The notes beneath the pieces are model-generated. The model saw nothing but the letters and a program-made list of their open reading frames with translations. It had not been told where the DNA came from and did not search any database. The translations under genes were made by a program, and so were the position numbers. A stretch of 64,000 nt of DNA from assembly GCF_000418325.1 (NCBI RefSeq), contig NC_021658.1, positions 11,236,001 to 11,300,000 on the forward strand, in the 5' to 3' direction. Shown here piece by piece: positions 8,922-18,060 of this stretch. Origin of the DNA: Sorangium cellulosum So0157-2 (GTDB lineage: Bacteria; Myxococcota_A; Polyangia; Polyangiales; Polyangiaceae). Every line of letters begins with the position of its first letter. The stretch's first letter is position 1.

Positions 8922-9821
8922 CTATTGTGAGGATCCATGCACCGAATTCGTGATCTCGAGGAGCGACCGCACGAGCGGGTCCTTGTCGTCCATGGCGCGC
9001 CACACCGAGCGGCCAAGGATGACGACGTTGAGGTCCCGAACCCGCTTGAACACCACTCCGGCAAGGAGCGTCGACGCGGCGCTCTCGGGACACAAGCTGA
9101 GACCTTCGCCGCTCGCCACCAGCATGAGGATCACATCGCTGCTGGCCTCCTCGTGGGCGAGCTCGAGCGTGAGATCATGCGCCCGGAAGGCGGCGATGAT
9201 GTCGTCGTGGAGGCGCGGGCCCTCCTTGCGCGGAGGCCAGAGAAAGCGCTCCTGCTTCAGGTCCGCGACCCTCAGCGTGCGCCGTGCAGCGAGGCGATGG
9301 CTCTTCGACATCACGACGCCGACGCGCTCGCGATACAGCACGCGGAAGCGGAAGAGCGGGTTGTCTTCCGGCGAATGGTAGCCGTACCCGACCGAGATCT
9401 TGCCATCGCGCAGCGCGGCGACCTGCTCCTCGCTCGGCAGCGGCCGAAGGCGTACCTCGACGCGCGGATGACGCGCGCGGAACGTCTGCACGATCCTCGG
9501 CAGCAGGAGGGTGTCAGCCAGGGCCCCGTCGAATCCGACCACGACCGTCCCGATACGGCCTTGCGCCGTCGCGCGGGCGTCCTCGACCGCGAGCGCGGCG
9601 CGAGCCAGGGTCGCGCGCGCACCTTCGAGGAAGCTCCGGCCGGCGGCGGACAGCTTCACCCCGCGTCCCGAGGGCACGAAGAGCTCGACGCCGATCTCAG
9701 CTTCGAGCTGAGCGATTTGCCGGCTCAAGGGCGACTGCGAGACGTGAAGCCGCTCGGCCGCCCTTCCGAAGTGCTCCGCTTCCGCGACGGCGATGAAGTA
9801 CCGCAGGTGACGTAGCTCCAT
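8922..9821 (-). CDS. LysR-family transcriptional regulator
   Basis: The 299-aa product starts MELRHLRYFIAVAEAEHFGR, the hallmark LysR winged HTH (residues 1-60, with RLHVSQSPLSRQIAQLE), followed by a two-lobe effector-binding domain from about residue 90. Length and layout are typical of the family. It is divergent from the DUF998 gene at 10067; the 245-bp gap is where such a regulator would normally bind. The effector cannot be told from sequence. Confidence 0.9.
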   Translation of the reverse strand: MELRHLRYFIAVAEAEHFGRAAERLHVSQSPLSRQIAQLEAEIGVELFVPSGRGVKLSAAGRSFLEGARATLARAALAVEDARATAQGRIGTVVVGFDGALADTLLLPRIVQTFRARHPRVEVRLRPLPSEEQVAALRDGKISVGYGYHSPEDNPLFRFRVLYRERVGVVMSKSHRLAARRTLRVADLKQERFLWPPRKEGPRLHDDIIAAFRAHDLTLELAHEEASSDVILMLVASGEGLSLCPESAASTLLAGVVFKRVRDLNVVILGRSVWRAMDDKDPLVRSLLEITNSVHGSSQ

Positions 9822-10066
9822 GATTCAGACCTATAGGGTCTGAAACCGTTGCGATCAATGTCCTGGTGGTCTTGAGCGCGACGGTGCAGGCTGTTCAACA
9901 TGAGGCGACACGAGACGCTCGAGAAGCTGTCGCCCGGCTTTCTTGGGCCGGCTGAGCTGGCGCGCGGCTGGGCGTCGCGCGTCGACTGCTCGAGCGCCGA
10001 CGCAAAGCACACGCTGGGGCTTCTGTTTCGCTGAGCCTCGCGACCGACAACCGAGAGAACCCGAAC

Positions 10067-10897
10067 ATGACCGAGAACAACCCCACCTCCAGCTCGGAAC
10101 CAAAGGAGCGCGCGAGGCCCGCACCCGAGGCGAACCAGATGATGCAACGTCGCCCCGCCGGCGCGCTGCTCGTCGCCGGGGCAGTGATCTTCTTCCTCGC
10201 CGAGTTCATCGCCGCCGCGGCATGGACGGATCCTCCCTACAGCTACACGCATCACTACATCAGCAACCTGGGAGTCCGTGGCCCCCTCGAGGCTCTTGGC
10301 CAGTTCATGAAATCGCCACTCGCGTGGGTCATGAACACCGGGTTCTTTCTCTTCGGGATCATGTTTTTCATCGGTGTCGCCGCGCTCAAGGGCCTGCGAA
10401 GCTGGCGCCGCTGGGCAGCGCTCATCCTGGGAGCTCTCGTCGCGCTTGGCGGCGTCTTGCTGGCGTTCAACCCCGGTTCCGGAGAGCCGCCCGACGGCGC
10501 AGTCGACTATCACGCCCTGGGCGCCTTCGCGTCTATCGTCGGAGGCAACGTGCTCGCGATGCTCCTTGGACGCCAGCGTCAACAAGTCGGAGTCACTCCC
10601 AAAGCCGGGAGGGCCATGGTCGTCCTCGGCGTGTTCGGGCTCGCCTCGATGGTGGCCTTCCTCGTGGTCGCCAGCTCGGGGGCCAACGTCCTCATCGGCC
10701 TCGTCGAACGCTGCGCCGTCTATCCCATCATGGTCGGCTTCATCTGTGCGGGGGCGTCGATCTGGAATCGCCGGACCGTTGCACGCTCGAGCGGCGAGGG
10801 CGAGACTTCCCGACCACAGATGCTGAAGCAGCAGCCAGCCTACATCAACATCATCAAGATGCGCGCCAAGGCGGGAGCGAGCGCCAAGCTGTTCTAG
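10067..10897 (+). CDS. DUF998-family membrane protein
   Basis: A 276-aa protein with a polar N-terminus (about 25 residues) and six or so hydrophobic helices. The first helix is followed by PPYSYTHHYISNLGVRGP, and FNPGSGEPPDGAVDYHALGA lies near the middle. This His- and Asp-containing pattern is typical of DUF998 integral membrane proteins, whose function is unknown. It is divergent from the LysR gene and a likely target of it. The last 45 residues are polar and probably cytoplasmic. Confidence 0.8.
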   Translation: MTENNPTSSSEPKERARPAPEANQMMQRRPAGALLVAGAVIFFLAEFIAAAAWTDPPYSYTHHYISNLGVRGPLEALGQFMKSPLAWVMNTGFFLFGIMFFIGVAALKGLRSWRRWAALILGALVALGGVLLAFNPGSGEPPDGAVDYHALGAFASIVGGNVLAMLLGRQRQQVGVTPKAGRAMVVLGVFGLASMVAFLVVASSGANVLIGLVERCAVYPIMVGFICAGASIWNRRTVARSSGEGETSRPQMLKQQPAYINIIKMRAKAGASAKLF

Positions 10898-11057
10898 CTA
10901 GCCGCGGCCGGCCTACGAAGCAGCAGCTCATGCAGCTTCGCGACCTCCGCCTTCGACCACGCTCGTGCTCCGCGACCTCGACAGCGGCATGAAAACCTGT
11001 AACATATCCACAGAACAGGCGCTCTTCTGCACACGGATTGACATGCGATTGGAATCC

Positions 11058-11498
11058 ATGAACACCAACGCCGCCTATCGCTCGCTTGTCCGTCTGTCCT
11101 TCCTCATGCTCCTCGCGGTCGTCTTCTCCATCGGGTGCAAGCGGCTCAAGACCGGCGCGCGGGAGGAGTTCGGGAGAAAGCACAGCTGTCCCGAGGACCG
11201 CATCACGGTCCGCTCACGCGACGACGTGAAATGGGGCGCGATCGTGCTCGCGAAAAGACCCGCTGAGGCGCCGCCCGACGAGGTGAAGAACGACCCCGGC
11301 CGGCTGGCGAAATGGCAGAAGGACCGGGCCGAAGAGGACGCAGCGACGCGGGAGAGTCTGGACGAGCTCGACGTCTTCGAGGTGAAGGGCTGCGGCCACG
11401 AGGTGTTCATGGCCTGCGCGCACCCCGGCGGCGGTGCCGGCGAGGGGGTCGCGACCGACGAGGTCGTGTGCTGGGAGCAGCCCACCACGAAGCGCTGA
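11058..11498 (+). CDS. Small lipoprotein, function unknown
   Basis: From the ATG at 11058 the protein (146 aa) has a short basic N-region, a hydrophobic stretch SFLMLLAVVFS and a lipobox ending IGC, so it should be a lipidated envelope protein. The mature part is charged, with a Lys/Glu-rich middle and four further cysteines near FEVKGCGHEVFMACAH and VCWEQ that could form disulfides. An ATG at 11043 is also possible. No family is recognised. Confidence 0.65.
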   Translation: MNTNAAYRSLVRLSFLMLLAVVFSIGCKRLKTGAREEFGRKHSCPEDRITVRSRDDVKWGAIVLAKRPAEAPPDEVKNDPGRLAKWQKDRAEEDAATRESLDELDVFEVKGCGHEVFMACAHPGGGAGEGVATDEVVCWEQPTTKR

Positions 11499-11678
11499 CG
11501 CGGTCGCTGGCCAGGCGCGTCAGTCACGGCGGCGCTGCTGCAGCGGCCGCAGAGGAGAGCTCGCTCGCGAACAGCACGGCGCGTCCGGGCCGCGCCGCTC
11601 GGGCTCGTTCCCGATCATGAGATGAGGGCTCCGCTCGCGCGCCGGACGAGCGAGGCAACGCGCAGGAAAAGGAGAACC

Positions 11679-12361
11679 ATGCTGAAGCGGATCTGGGATC
11701 GTCATCGCGCCGCCGGGCTCGACGAGGCTGCGGCCGCCGCCGCGGCGCCGTCGCCGGAGGAGCTCTGCTACCTCGCGATGCTGGCGTTCGCCGACGAGCG
11801 CACCGCGGACGCCGCGGCCTTCGCCGCCCGCGCCGCGGAGGCCTCGCCGGGAGACCCGCTGTTCCGCGCGGCCGCGGCGCACCTCGCGCGGGTCGACCGG
11901 GAGGGGAAGCGCAACGTCTACGTGTCCGCGGAGGGGTTCGCCGCCTTCATCCGCGGCGGCGGCAATGTGCCGCTCTACCGGGAGACCAGCGCGGCGCTTG
12001 CCGGCCAGTACCCGGAGGCGCCCTTCGATCTGCTCGACATAGGCGCTGGCGACGGCATGGCCCTGCTGCCCGCGCTGACGCCGGCGGTGCGGCGGGTGAC
12101 CGTGGTGGAGCCGGCGGCGCCGCTGCTCGAGCGGTGCGCCGCGGCGCTCTCGGCGCGGGGCGTCGGCTTCGAGGCCTTCAGCGGGCGATTCCAGGACCTC
12201 GCCGCGGATCCCGCCATGGCGTCGCGGAGCTGGGCGGTCGCGCAGGCGACCTTCTGCCTGCACGCGATCGCCCCGGCCGAGCGGCCGGCGCTGCTCCGCT
12301 GGGCGCGCGCGCGCTGCGATCTGCTGCTGATCGCCGAGTTCGACGCGCCGCGCATGGACGA
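11679..12361 (+). pseudogene. SAM-dependent methyltransferase truncated by IS91-like DNA
   Basis: AAGGAG precedes the ATG at 11679. After a helical N-terminal region, residues near 108-118 read DLLDIGAGDGMA, the glycine-rich SAM-binding motif I, followed by the acidic strand end VTVVEPA and a motif near FCLHAIAPAERPALLRWARA. The methyltransferase sequence ends at about 12361, where it fuses in frame to transposase sequence (from the ADGTVAVDMD region read in another frame). The catalytic domain is therefore incomplete and the gene probably inactive. Confidence 0.75.
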
Positions 12362-13287
12362 GCCTTCGCTGACGGGACTGTCGCGGTGGACATGGATCCG
12401 CTCTCGCTGCTGTGCCGGCTCGCCGCCAGCGTCCCGCCGCCGCGCTTTCACACCGTCAAGTACGCGGGCGTGCTCGCCTCGGCAAGTCGCCCACGTCGGC
12501 GCGCAAGCGCATCGGACCGCGCCCTGCGGAGCCACAAGAGCCTACGAAGGCGGACGAAGACGCCGCTTCGAAACGCAAGCGTGGCGGCTATCGGGCGGTC
12601 GACAAACCGCGCCGAGCTCTTGCGCCGCACATGTGCGATCGACGTCCTCGAGTGCCCAGCTTGCAAGGGGCGGATGAAGCGCGTCGCCATGGTGACCGAG
12701 CCAAGGAACATCGCCCGCTTCCTCTCCGCGCTCGGCGAGCCGACCGATGTTCCAGCACGCTCTCCCGACGTCGCACCAAGCGGAAGCGGTCGACAAACCG
12801 CGCCGAGCTCTTGCGCCGCACATGTGCGATCGACGTCCTCGAGTGCCCAGCTTGCAAGGGGCGGATGAAGCGCGTCGCCATGGTGACCGAGCCAAGGAAC
12901 ATCGCCCGCTTCCTCTCCGCGCTCGGCGAGCCGACCGATGTTCCAGCACGCTCTCCCAACGCCCACGTTGCACCCGCCGTACTGGGGGTTCGGGGCGCAG
13001 GGCGCCGCAGGCGACCCGGAGCCCCGAGCGTTGAAGAGCACCGTTGTGCGCCGCAAGGCGCCCGGTGACGCCGCATAGCGTCTCGCGACGCGCCTCCCGG
13101 GCCAGACCAACGCCTGGACGGACACGTGTGCCCACGGCACGCCGATGCGCCCCTAGCGCGCTCGGCGCCGCCCCGGACCACGCTCTTTCGGCCCAGGACC
13201 GAGCCATCACGACGCTCGCGGCCCCACCCTTTCGGTTTGCTGCGCACCACTTCTTCGCGCTGCGATCCGGCTTCTTTTACCTACGCG
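12362..13287 (+). mobile_element. IS91-like fragment B with an internal tandem duplication
   Basis: Sequence matching 7680-8410 of the larger element follows the truncated methyltransferase. A segment at 12598-12768 (the AELLRRTCAIDVLECPACKG coding region) is repeated at 12787-12957. The two copies are separated by about 18 bp containing the GACGTCGCACCAAGCGG motif also seen at 5330-5480. The fragment ends in terminus copy B at 13287, 47 bp from the end of the TetR gene. Confidence 0.75.
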
Positions 13288-13333
13288 CCCTGTGTCTGCG
13301 CTGCGGCGAGTTGCGCCGCGATTCACCCGTGTG

Positions 13334-14026
13334 TCATCCGCGGCTCGGCTTGCTCTTTCTTCTCCCGCCGGGCTCCTGAGCAGGCTCCGCGGCGCCCGCG
13401 CCCTTGCCGGTCCGCGCCGCCCGGGCCGCGGGCTCGACCGTGGCCAGCGCTCCGCACGCGAGGTCGGGCAGGGTCGCCCTCATCCACGCGGGGTCCACGG
13501 CGCCGCGCGCGGACAGGTACAGACGGCAGGCCTGGTGCGCCGGGCCGAGCAGCACCACGTCGAGCACCACCTCGGACGAGCGCGCCCCGGAGAAGACGCC
13601 GAGCTCCGTCAGGTGCGCCGTCACCTCCGCCTTGAGCCGCGCCTTTTCGTCCCGGAGCGCGGCGCGGTGGTGCCCGTCCAGCTCCAGCGCGAGGGCCTGG
13701 TACATGAAGCGCGCCTCGGCCTCGTGCTCGAACACCCAGGTCAGGTGCGCCTCCACCAGCGCCCGCACCGCCGTGCGCGCCGTCCTGGCGGCGAGCACGC
13801 GCGCGGTCACGTACCCGACAAGCCGCTCGAAGGTCCGCCCGAGCAGCGCCGCCACGAGCGCCGGGAAATCCTCGAACAGGTGGTACACGCTCGAAGGGCT
13901 CGCCCCAGCCTCCTTGCGGACGTCCTCGATGCCCGTGCGCAAGATGCCTCGCTGCTCGAAGCAGCGGAGCGCCGCGTCCAGCAGCGCCTCCCGGCGGGCC
14001 ACGCCGCTCTGTCGAGCCACGGCCAT
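13334..14026 (-). CDS. TetR-family transcriptional repressor
   Basis: A 230-aa protein. Residues about 10-55 form the TetR DNA-binding domain (REALLDAALRCFEQRG, then an HTH ending GASPSSVYHLFEDFPALVAA). The remaining helical domain would bind a ligand and mediate dimerisation. The last 25 residues are a basic, Ala/Gly-rich tail. It is divergent from the SDR oxidoreductase gene, and the 121-bp gap holds two identical-type palindromes (14074-14112). That layout predicts autorepression and control of the SDR gene. Confidence 0.9.
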   Translation of the reverse strand: MAVARQSGVARREALLDAALRCFEQRGILRTGIEDVRKEAGASPSSVYHLFEDFPALVAALLGRTFERLVGYVTARVLAARTARTAVRALVEAHLTWVFEHEAEARFMYQALALELDGHHRAALRDEKARLKAEVTAHLTELGVFSGARSSEVVLDVVLLGPAHQACRLYLSARGAVDPAWMRATLPDLACGALATVEPAARAARTGKGAGAAEPAQEPGGRRKSKPSRG

Positions 14027-14073
14027 GCCCCCTCCCCTACCCCAGCTGCGCGCCGCTGACCAGCCGGCCTAGA

Positions 14074-14128
14074 TGGAAGATTCTTCCAATTCTTTGTTGG
14101 AAGTTCCTTCCACTCAGGCTACCTTCCA
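14074..14128. promoter_or_regulatory. Paired palindromic operators between TetR and SDR genes
   Basis: Two perfect 15-bp inverted repeats of the form TGGAAGnnnCTTCCA lie at 14074-14088 and 14098-14112, with centres 24 bp apart, followed by a lone half-site CTTCCA at 14123-14128. Spacing and symmetry suit two TetR dimers on nearly the same DNA face. They lie 36-74 bp before the SDR start and 48-86 bp before the repressor start. Confidence 0.75.
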
Positions 14129-14147
14129 CTCGAAAGCGAGGTGTCGC

Positions 14148-14918
14148 ATGAAGGTGGGACTGGAGAAGAGGGCCGCGCTGGTGACCGGCGGCTCGCAGGG
14201 GATCGGCAGGGAGGTGGCTTTGCAGCTCGCGGCCGAGGGGGCCCGCGTGGCGCTCACCTACCGGAGCGAGCGCGAGAAGGCCGCGGAGGTCGTCCGGGAG
14301 ATCGAGCGGCAAGGCGGCGAGGCGCTGGCGCTGGAGCTCGACCTCGGATCGACGGAGTCGATCAAGGCGGCTGTCGCGGCCGCCCTGGCGCGCTTCGGGC
14401 AGCTCGATGTCCTCGTCAACAACGCGGTCCGCTGGAGCGAGCGCCTGCCCTGGGAGGCGCCGCGCTTCGAGGACATCCCGCTCGCCGAGTGGCAGGGCAC
14501 CCTCCACGACAACATCGACGGCGCCTTCGCCGCGATCCAGGCCGCGGTGCCCTCCATGCGCGCCCGGGGCTGGGGCCGGATCGTCAACGTCTCCTCTGGC
14601 GTGGCGCTCGACGGCGTGGTGGGCACCGGGCCCTACGCCGCCGCCAAGTCGGCGCTCCACGGGCTCACGGCGGTGCTCGCGCGCGAGCTCGGGCCGCACG
14701 GGATCTTGACCAACGTGGTGGTCCCGGGCTTGACCGTGACCGACAAGATGATCGGGGTGATATCGCCGGAGGTGATGGCGCAGCGCGGGAAGGCGTACCC
14801 CGTGGGCCGGCTATTGCGGCCCGAGGAGGTGGCGCCGACCATCGTCTTCCTGTGCTCGGCGGCGAACACCGCGGTCACCGGGGAGATCATCCGCGCGAGC
14901 GGCGGCCGGCCGATGTGA
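14148..14918 (+). CDS. Short-chain dehydrogenase/reductase (SDR)
   Basis: The 256-aa product has a Rossmann fold with TGGSQGIG at residues 13-20, NNAV near 91-94 and the catalytic set Ser150, Tyr163 and Lys167 (GPYAAAKSA). It is a classical NAD(P)-dependent oxidoreductase; the substrate is unknown. AGCGAGG lies just upstream of the ATG at 14148. The divergent TetR gene and the twin operators suggest induction by a small molecule, possibly the substrate. Confidence 0.9.
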   Translation: MKVGLEKRAALVTGGSQGIGREVALQLAAEGARVALTYRSEREKAAEVVREIERQGGEALALELDLGSTESIKAAVAAALARFGQLDVLVNNAVRWSERLPWEAPRFEDIPLAEWQGTLHDNIDGAFAAIQAAVPSMRARGWGRIVNVSSGVALDGVVGTGPYAAAKSALHGLTAVLARELGPHGILTNVVVPGLTVTDKMIGVISPEVMAQRGKAYPVGRLLRPEEVAPTIVFLCSAANTAVTGEIIRASGGRPM

Positions 14919-15023
14919 CGAGGGGACAGGCGCGCGGCGCTGAATCAGCGCATACCGGCTGCATGGCCGGGCGCAACGACACACGTGACAGCGACGTTCA
15001 GCGGCTTCGAGTCGGGCCAGCGC

Positions 15024-15453
15024 TCACTCGATCGGGCCGTAGGAGAGCAGGTCCGTACGAGGGGTCTTCATGGCGAGCAGCGTCACGAGCCCGAAGTTGG
15101 TGAGGAGCGCGTACTTCTTCGAGCCCAGCGTCGCGAGCGCGACGCTCGCTGGCCCATCGAGCGGCCCGTCCTTGACGAGCACGGTCTCGTTCCCCTCGGG
15201 CCCGACGCGGACGAGCGCGTTGCCCGCGTTGCCAGCGACGAGGATGCTCCCATCCGCGTCAGCGGTGATGCCGTCGGCGCCCTTCAGCGGCAGGCAGGTC
15301 GCCGGATCCGACGTGGAGAGCACGACCGCGGCGCCCGGGGTCCCGTCCGCCTCGATGGGGATCTTGATGAGCGCGGCCTTGTCCGTGTTGGCGACGTAAA
15401 AGGCGTTGTCCGAGAGCGCGAGGCCGTTGGCGCCGAGCGGGACGCCGAGGACC
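15024..15453 (-). pseudogene. Beta-propeller (NHL/SMP-30-like) gene, 5' truncated
   Basis: The minus-strand sequence reads as the last propeller blades of a secreted or cytoplasmic beta-propeller: GANGLALSDNAFYVANTDKA, then DGITADADGSILVAGNAGNA and a final blade to the stop at 15024-15026. Repeated G-(I/L)-x-x-D-A-D-G motifs are typical of NHL and SMP-30/gluconolactonase-like domains. The 5' part is replaced at about 15453 by IS91-like DNA (terminus copy C), so the gene is broken. Confidence 0.7.
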
Positions 15454-15741
15454 GCTCTCCCAACGCCCACGTTGCGCCCGCCGTACTGGAAGAGCACCGT
15501 TCTGCGCCGCAAGGCGCCCGGTGACGCCGCATAGCGTCTCGCGACGCGCCTCCCGGGCCAGACCAACGCCCGGACGGACACGTGTGCCCACGGCACGCCG
15601 ATGCGCCCCTAGCGCGCTCGGCGCCGCCCGGACCACGCTCTTGCGGCCCAGGACCGAGCCATCACGACGCTCGCGGTCCCACTCTTTCGGTTTGCTGCGC
15701 TACACTTCTTCGCGCTGCGATCCGGCTTCTTTTACCTACGC
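15454..15741 (+). mobile_element. IS91-like 3' terminus, copy C, with internal deletion
   Basis: This matches 8084-8410 but lacks about 50 bp after CCGTACTGG. Its left edge cuts the beta-propeller gene, and its right end lies 6 bp from the first attC-like site of the integron array. Confidence 0.8.
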
Positions 15742-15746
15742 CCTGT

Positions 15747-15809
15747 GGCTAACGCTCCGGTTCAGCGGCGGCCGCGCAGCGGACCGTCCGCTGCAACCGG
15801 TTGTTATGC
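15747..15809 (-). other. attC site after the SRPBCC cassette
   Basis: On the coding (minus) strand the arms are GCATAAC...CCGGTTGCAGCGG and CCGCTGAACCGG...GTTAGCC. They pair with a single bulged G in the first arm. TAAC/GTTA boxes sit at both ends, 63 bp in total. It begins 37 bp after the SRPBCC stop codon. Confidence 0.75.
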
Positions 15810-15845
15810 GTCTCATGAATCCAGTGCACCGAGGGGTGCCAAGCC

Positions 15846-16280
15846 TCAAGTCCCGGCCTCAACGATCCCCTTGATGGTTGATAGCACTCCTGCCCAGAAT
15901 TCATCGGAACGGGCTCGTTTGGTTTCATCTGGAATGTTGTCTTCGGTAACCGAGAGGATGACGCCAAGGTCCCCCGATTCGATGCGGAACGTCCAGTTCC
16001 TGTAGTTCTCTGGGAGATCCGGTAACTGCTCCAGATCGCTCCAGTGGCTGTACTGCAGTAGCCTCTGAGGCTGGCATTGCAGGATGGTTCCCTTCTCATG
16101 GTAGGAATTGCCGTTGAACTCTCCCGTGAACGTGATGGGACTTCCTTCCTTCCAATCTGAGTGCACCTCGGCCCCGAAGAAATACGCTTTGGCGGTGGCC
16201 GGATTCACAAGGGCATCCCATACATCCGCACCGGACGCTTCGATCGCGGTGGATGCCATTGACACGTGTTGTCTTTCCAT
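15846..16280 (-). CDS. SRPBCC/AHSA1-like protein, integron cassette
   Basis: A 144-aa protein with the START-like fold signatures of the AHSA1 (Hsp90 ATPase activator homologue) group: EASGADVWDALVNPATAKAY near residues 14-33, the FFGAEVHSDWKEGSPITFTG strand pair, and a C-terminal helix with AGVLSTIKGIVEAG. Such proteins bind hydrophobic ligands or polyketides; the ligand here is unknown. It lies just inside an attC boundary, so it is a mobile cassette gene. An internal Met at residue 8 is an alternative start. Base composition is less GC-biased than that of the chromosomal genes, as expected for an acquired cassette. Confidence 0.8.
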   Translation of the reverse strand: MERQHVSMASTAIEASGADVWDALVNPATAKAYFFGAEVHSDWKEGSPITFTGEFNGNSYHEKGTILQCQPQRLLQYSHWSDLEQLPDLPENYRNWTFRIESGDLGVILSVTEDNIPDETKRARSDEFWAGVLSTIKGIVEAGT

Positions 16281-16367
16281 TCTCAGTCATTCTCCCTGCT
16301 TGACGCATAACGGTTGAGCTGAGCGGCGCGCGCGGCGGCGCGCGCGCCCGCGTCGAGCTTGTCACTT

Positions 16368-18021
16368 GGGTGTAGCTTTCATACTGACACCCGAATGTAG
16401 GGTCGACGGGGAGGCTCTGTGAACCGGTACCGATAGCGCATGGGTGTAGCTTTCATACTGACACCCGAATCACCTCCGGAAGTCGCTGAGCGCGACGACG
16501 TTCTCCATCAGCGTGACATCCGCTCTATAGGTTGCGGCGAGCAACGCCCACGCCCGGTCGAATCGGTCGCTCTGGACCAAGGAGCGGAAGGTGAGGATGG
16601 CCTGACCTCCCTCGTGCCTCCAGCGCATGCCGCTGCGCTTCATCCGCTGCGTCGCGAGCGTCTTGCAGGCTGCTTCCACCACCCCGGAGCCGATGGGCAG
16701 GCACGCTGCCCGCCAGGTCGCATAATGCATGCGATGGCGATGCTTGCGGAAGTAGGCCAATTCGTTCGCGAGTCGACCGCTGCCGGGGTGCTGCTTGGTC
16801 AGATGGAGGAGTGACCGGATGATCTTCTCCACTCCGTCGGGATCCTCCAGCAGCACACGGCGCAGCTTGTCAAACTGTGCCCGGCACTTCACTGTCCCTT
16901 CGCCGTAGGCCGCGCTCAGGGCGACGTTCAGGTGATCGGCGGCATGGTAGAAGTCGATGACCTCGGTGCTGGGCGGGAGCGCGCCGTGGAGGAAATCCCA
17001 GTTGTCATTCGCGCCGTCGGCGACCGTCACCAAGGTCAAGTCCGGCCTTTGCGCGAGGGCCGCCCCCAGCTCTTCGGCTAGTATCTTCTTCAGCGTGGAC
17101 TTCTTGAACTCCGGCATCCGGCCGAACTTGACCGTGCTCAACCGCTCGCCGGTCGCATCGTAGAACGACACGGTCCCGCACCCGACCTCCTGGTAACCCG
17201 CCGGGCCGCTCGCCGGCCTGCCTTCCGCCGTCGCTCGGGCGCGCTTCTCCTCGCGCTCGCCGTCGCGCATCGGCACCAGCACTCCGTCGAGCGAGACCGC
17301 CACGGTCGCGGCCTCCGCGGGTACGAGGTCGTCGGCACGGAGTTGCGGCTCGAACGCCTCGCGCTTCGCTTCCCACTCGCGGCTGAGTTGCTTCGGGAGC
17401 CGATCGAGGCTGCTCTTCGACGGCTGCATCTGGCCGAGTTTCGCGCACAGCGTCTCGGTCTCTTGGGGCGTCATGAGCGACACCATGAACACCGCCTGCT
17501 CCGCAGCCAGCGGCGTCCAGTGCTTCTCGACGATGCCCGCCCGCAGCTCCAGCGCGCTGACCGCACGCTCGCCATCGCGTCTCGTCGAGTAGAGCGTCCG
17601 CTCGACCCGCACCGGTCCAGCCGCTGACATGTACGTCTCCTCGCAGCGGAGCACCCGCCGATGGGGTACGCCGTCGATCAGCACCACCGGCGCGTCGATG
17701 TCGAACCGCTGCAGCTCCTCGGCGAGCAGGTCTCGCTCAATCTCTGCCATCCTCCCGCGCAGCTCGCGCTCGAAGGAACCGAAGTCGTCCACCGGCGGCT
17801 TGCCCTGGCGCTCTTCGAGCAGCTCCTTGAGGCGATCGAGCGTCTTTCCCTTCGTTTTCGCAGATGCCTCAGGTACCGCCGTCACCGTCGTTCGTCTGGC
17901 CATGCCATATCAATTCCGAACAGCCGCGACATTTTCTCACGCCTCCAAGATTTCTGTCACCGCACGGACCTGCCCGCCCGGCAAACTTCAATGATTTCGT
18001 GTCAGTGTGGGATCTACACCC
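16368..18021 (-). mobile_element. ISKra4-family insertion sequence
   Basis: A 1654-bp element bounded by GGGTGTAG...ACTGACAC on the left and its inverted, imperfect partner ending CTACACCC on the right. The 9-bp sequence TTGTCACTT flanks it directly at 16359-16367 and 18022-18030. The 29-bp left end is present twice (16368-16396 and 16442-16470), 74 bp apart. One transposase gene fills it. The target was the variable loop of an integron attC site. Confidence 0.85.
16470..17903 (-). CDS. ISKra4-family transposase
   Basis: A 477-aa protein whose C-terminal half carries the DDE-type catalytic core: VAVSLDGVLVPMRDGE near residue 205, VTVADGANDNWDFLHGALPP then VIDFYHAADHL near 300-330, and the family-typical end with TQRMKRSGMRWRHEGGQAIL. 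The N-terminal region is charged and helical. The frame is intact and the terminal repeats and target duplication are preserved, so it may be a recent and functional insertion. It is the only gene in the element. Confidence 0.9.
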   Translation of the reverse strand: MARRTTVTAVPEASAKTKGKTLDRLKELLEERQGKPPVDDFGSFERELRGRMAEIERDLLAEELQRFDIDAPVVLIDGVPHRRVLRCEETYMSAAGPVRVERTLYSTRRDGERAVSALELRAGIVEKHWTPLAAEQAVFMVSLMTPQETETLCAKLGQMQPSKSSLDRLPKQLSREWEAKREAFEPQLRADDLVPAEAATVAVSLDGVLVPMRDGEREEKRARATAEGRPASGPAGYQEVGCGTVSFYDATGERLSTVKFGRMPEFKKSTLKKILAEELGAALAQRPDLTLVTVADGANDNWDFLHGALPPSTEVIDFYHAADHLNVALSAAYGEGTVKCRAQFDKLRRVLLEDPDGVEKIIRSLLHLTKQHPGSGRLANELAYFRKHRHRMHYATWRAACLPIGSGVVEAACKTLATQRMKRSGMRWRHEGGQAILTFRSLVQSDRFDRAWALLAATYRADVTLMENVVALSDFRR

Positions 18022-18060
18022 TTGTCACTTTATCTTTCACGCGTCCGCTCCAGCGAGGTG

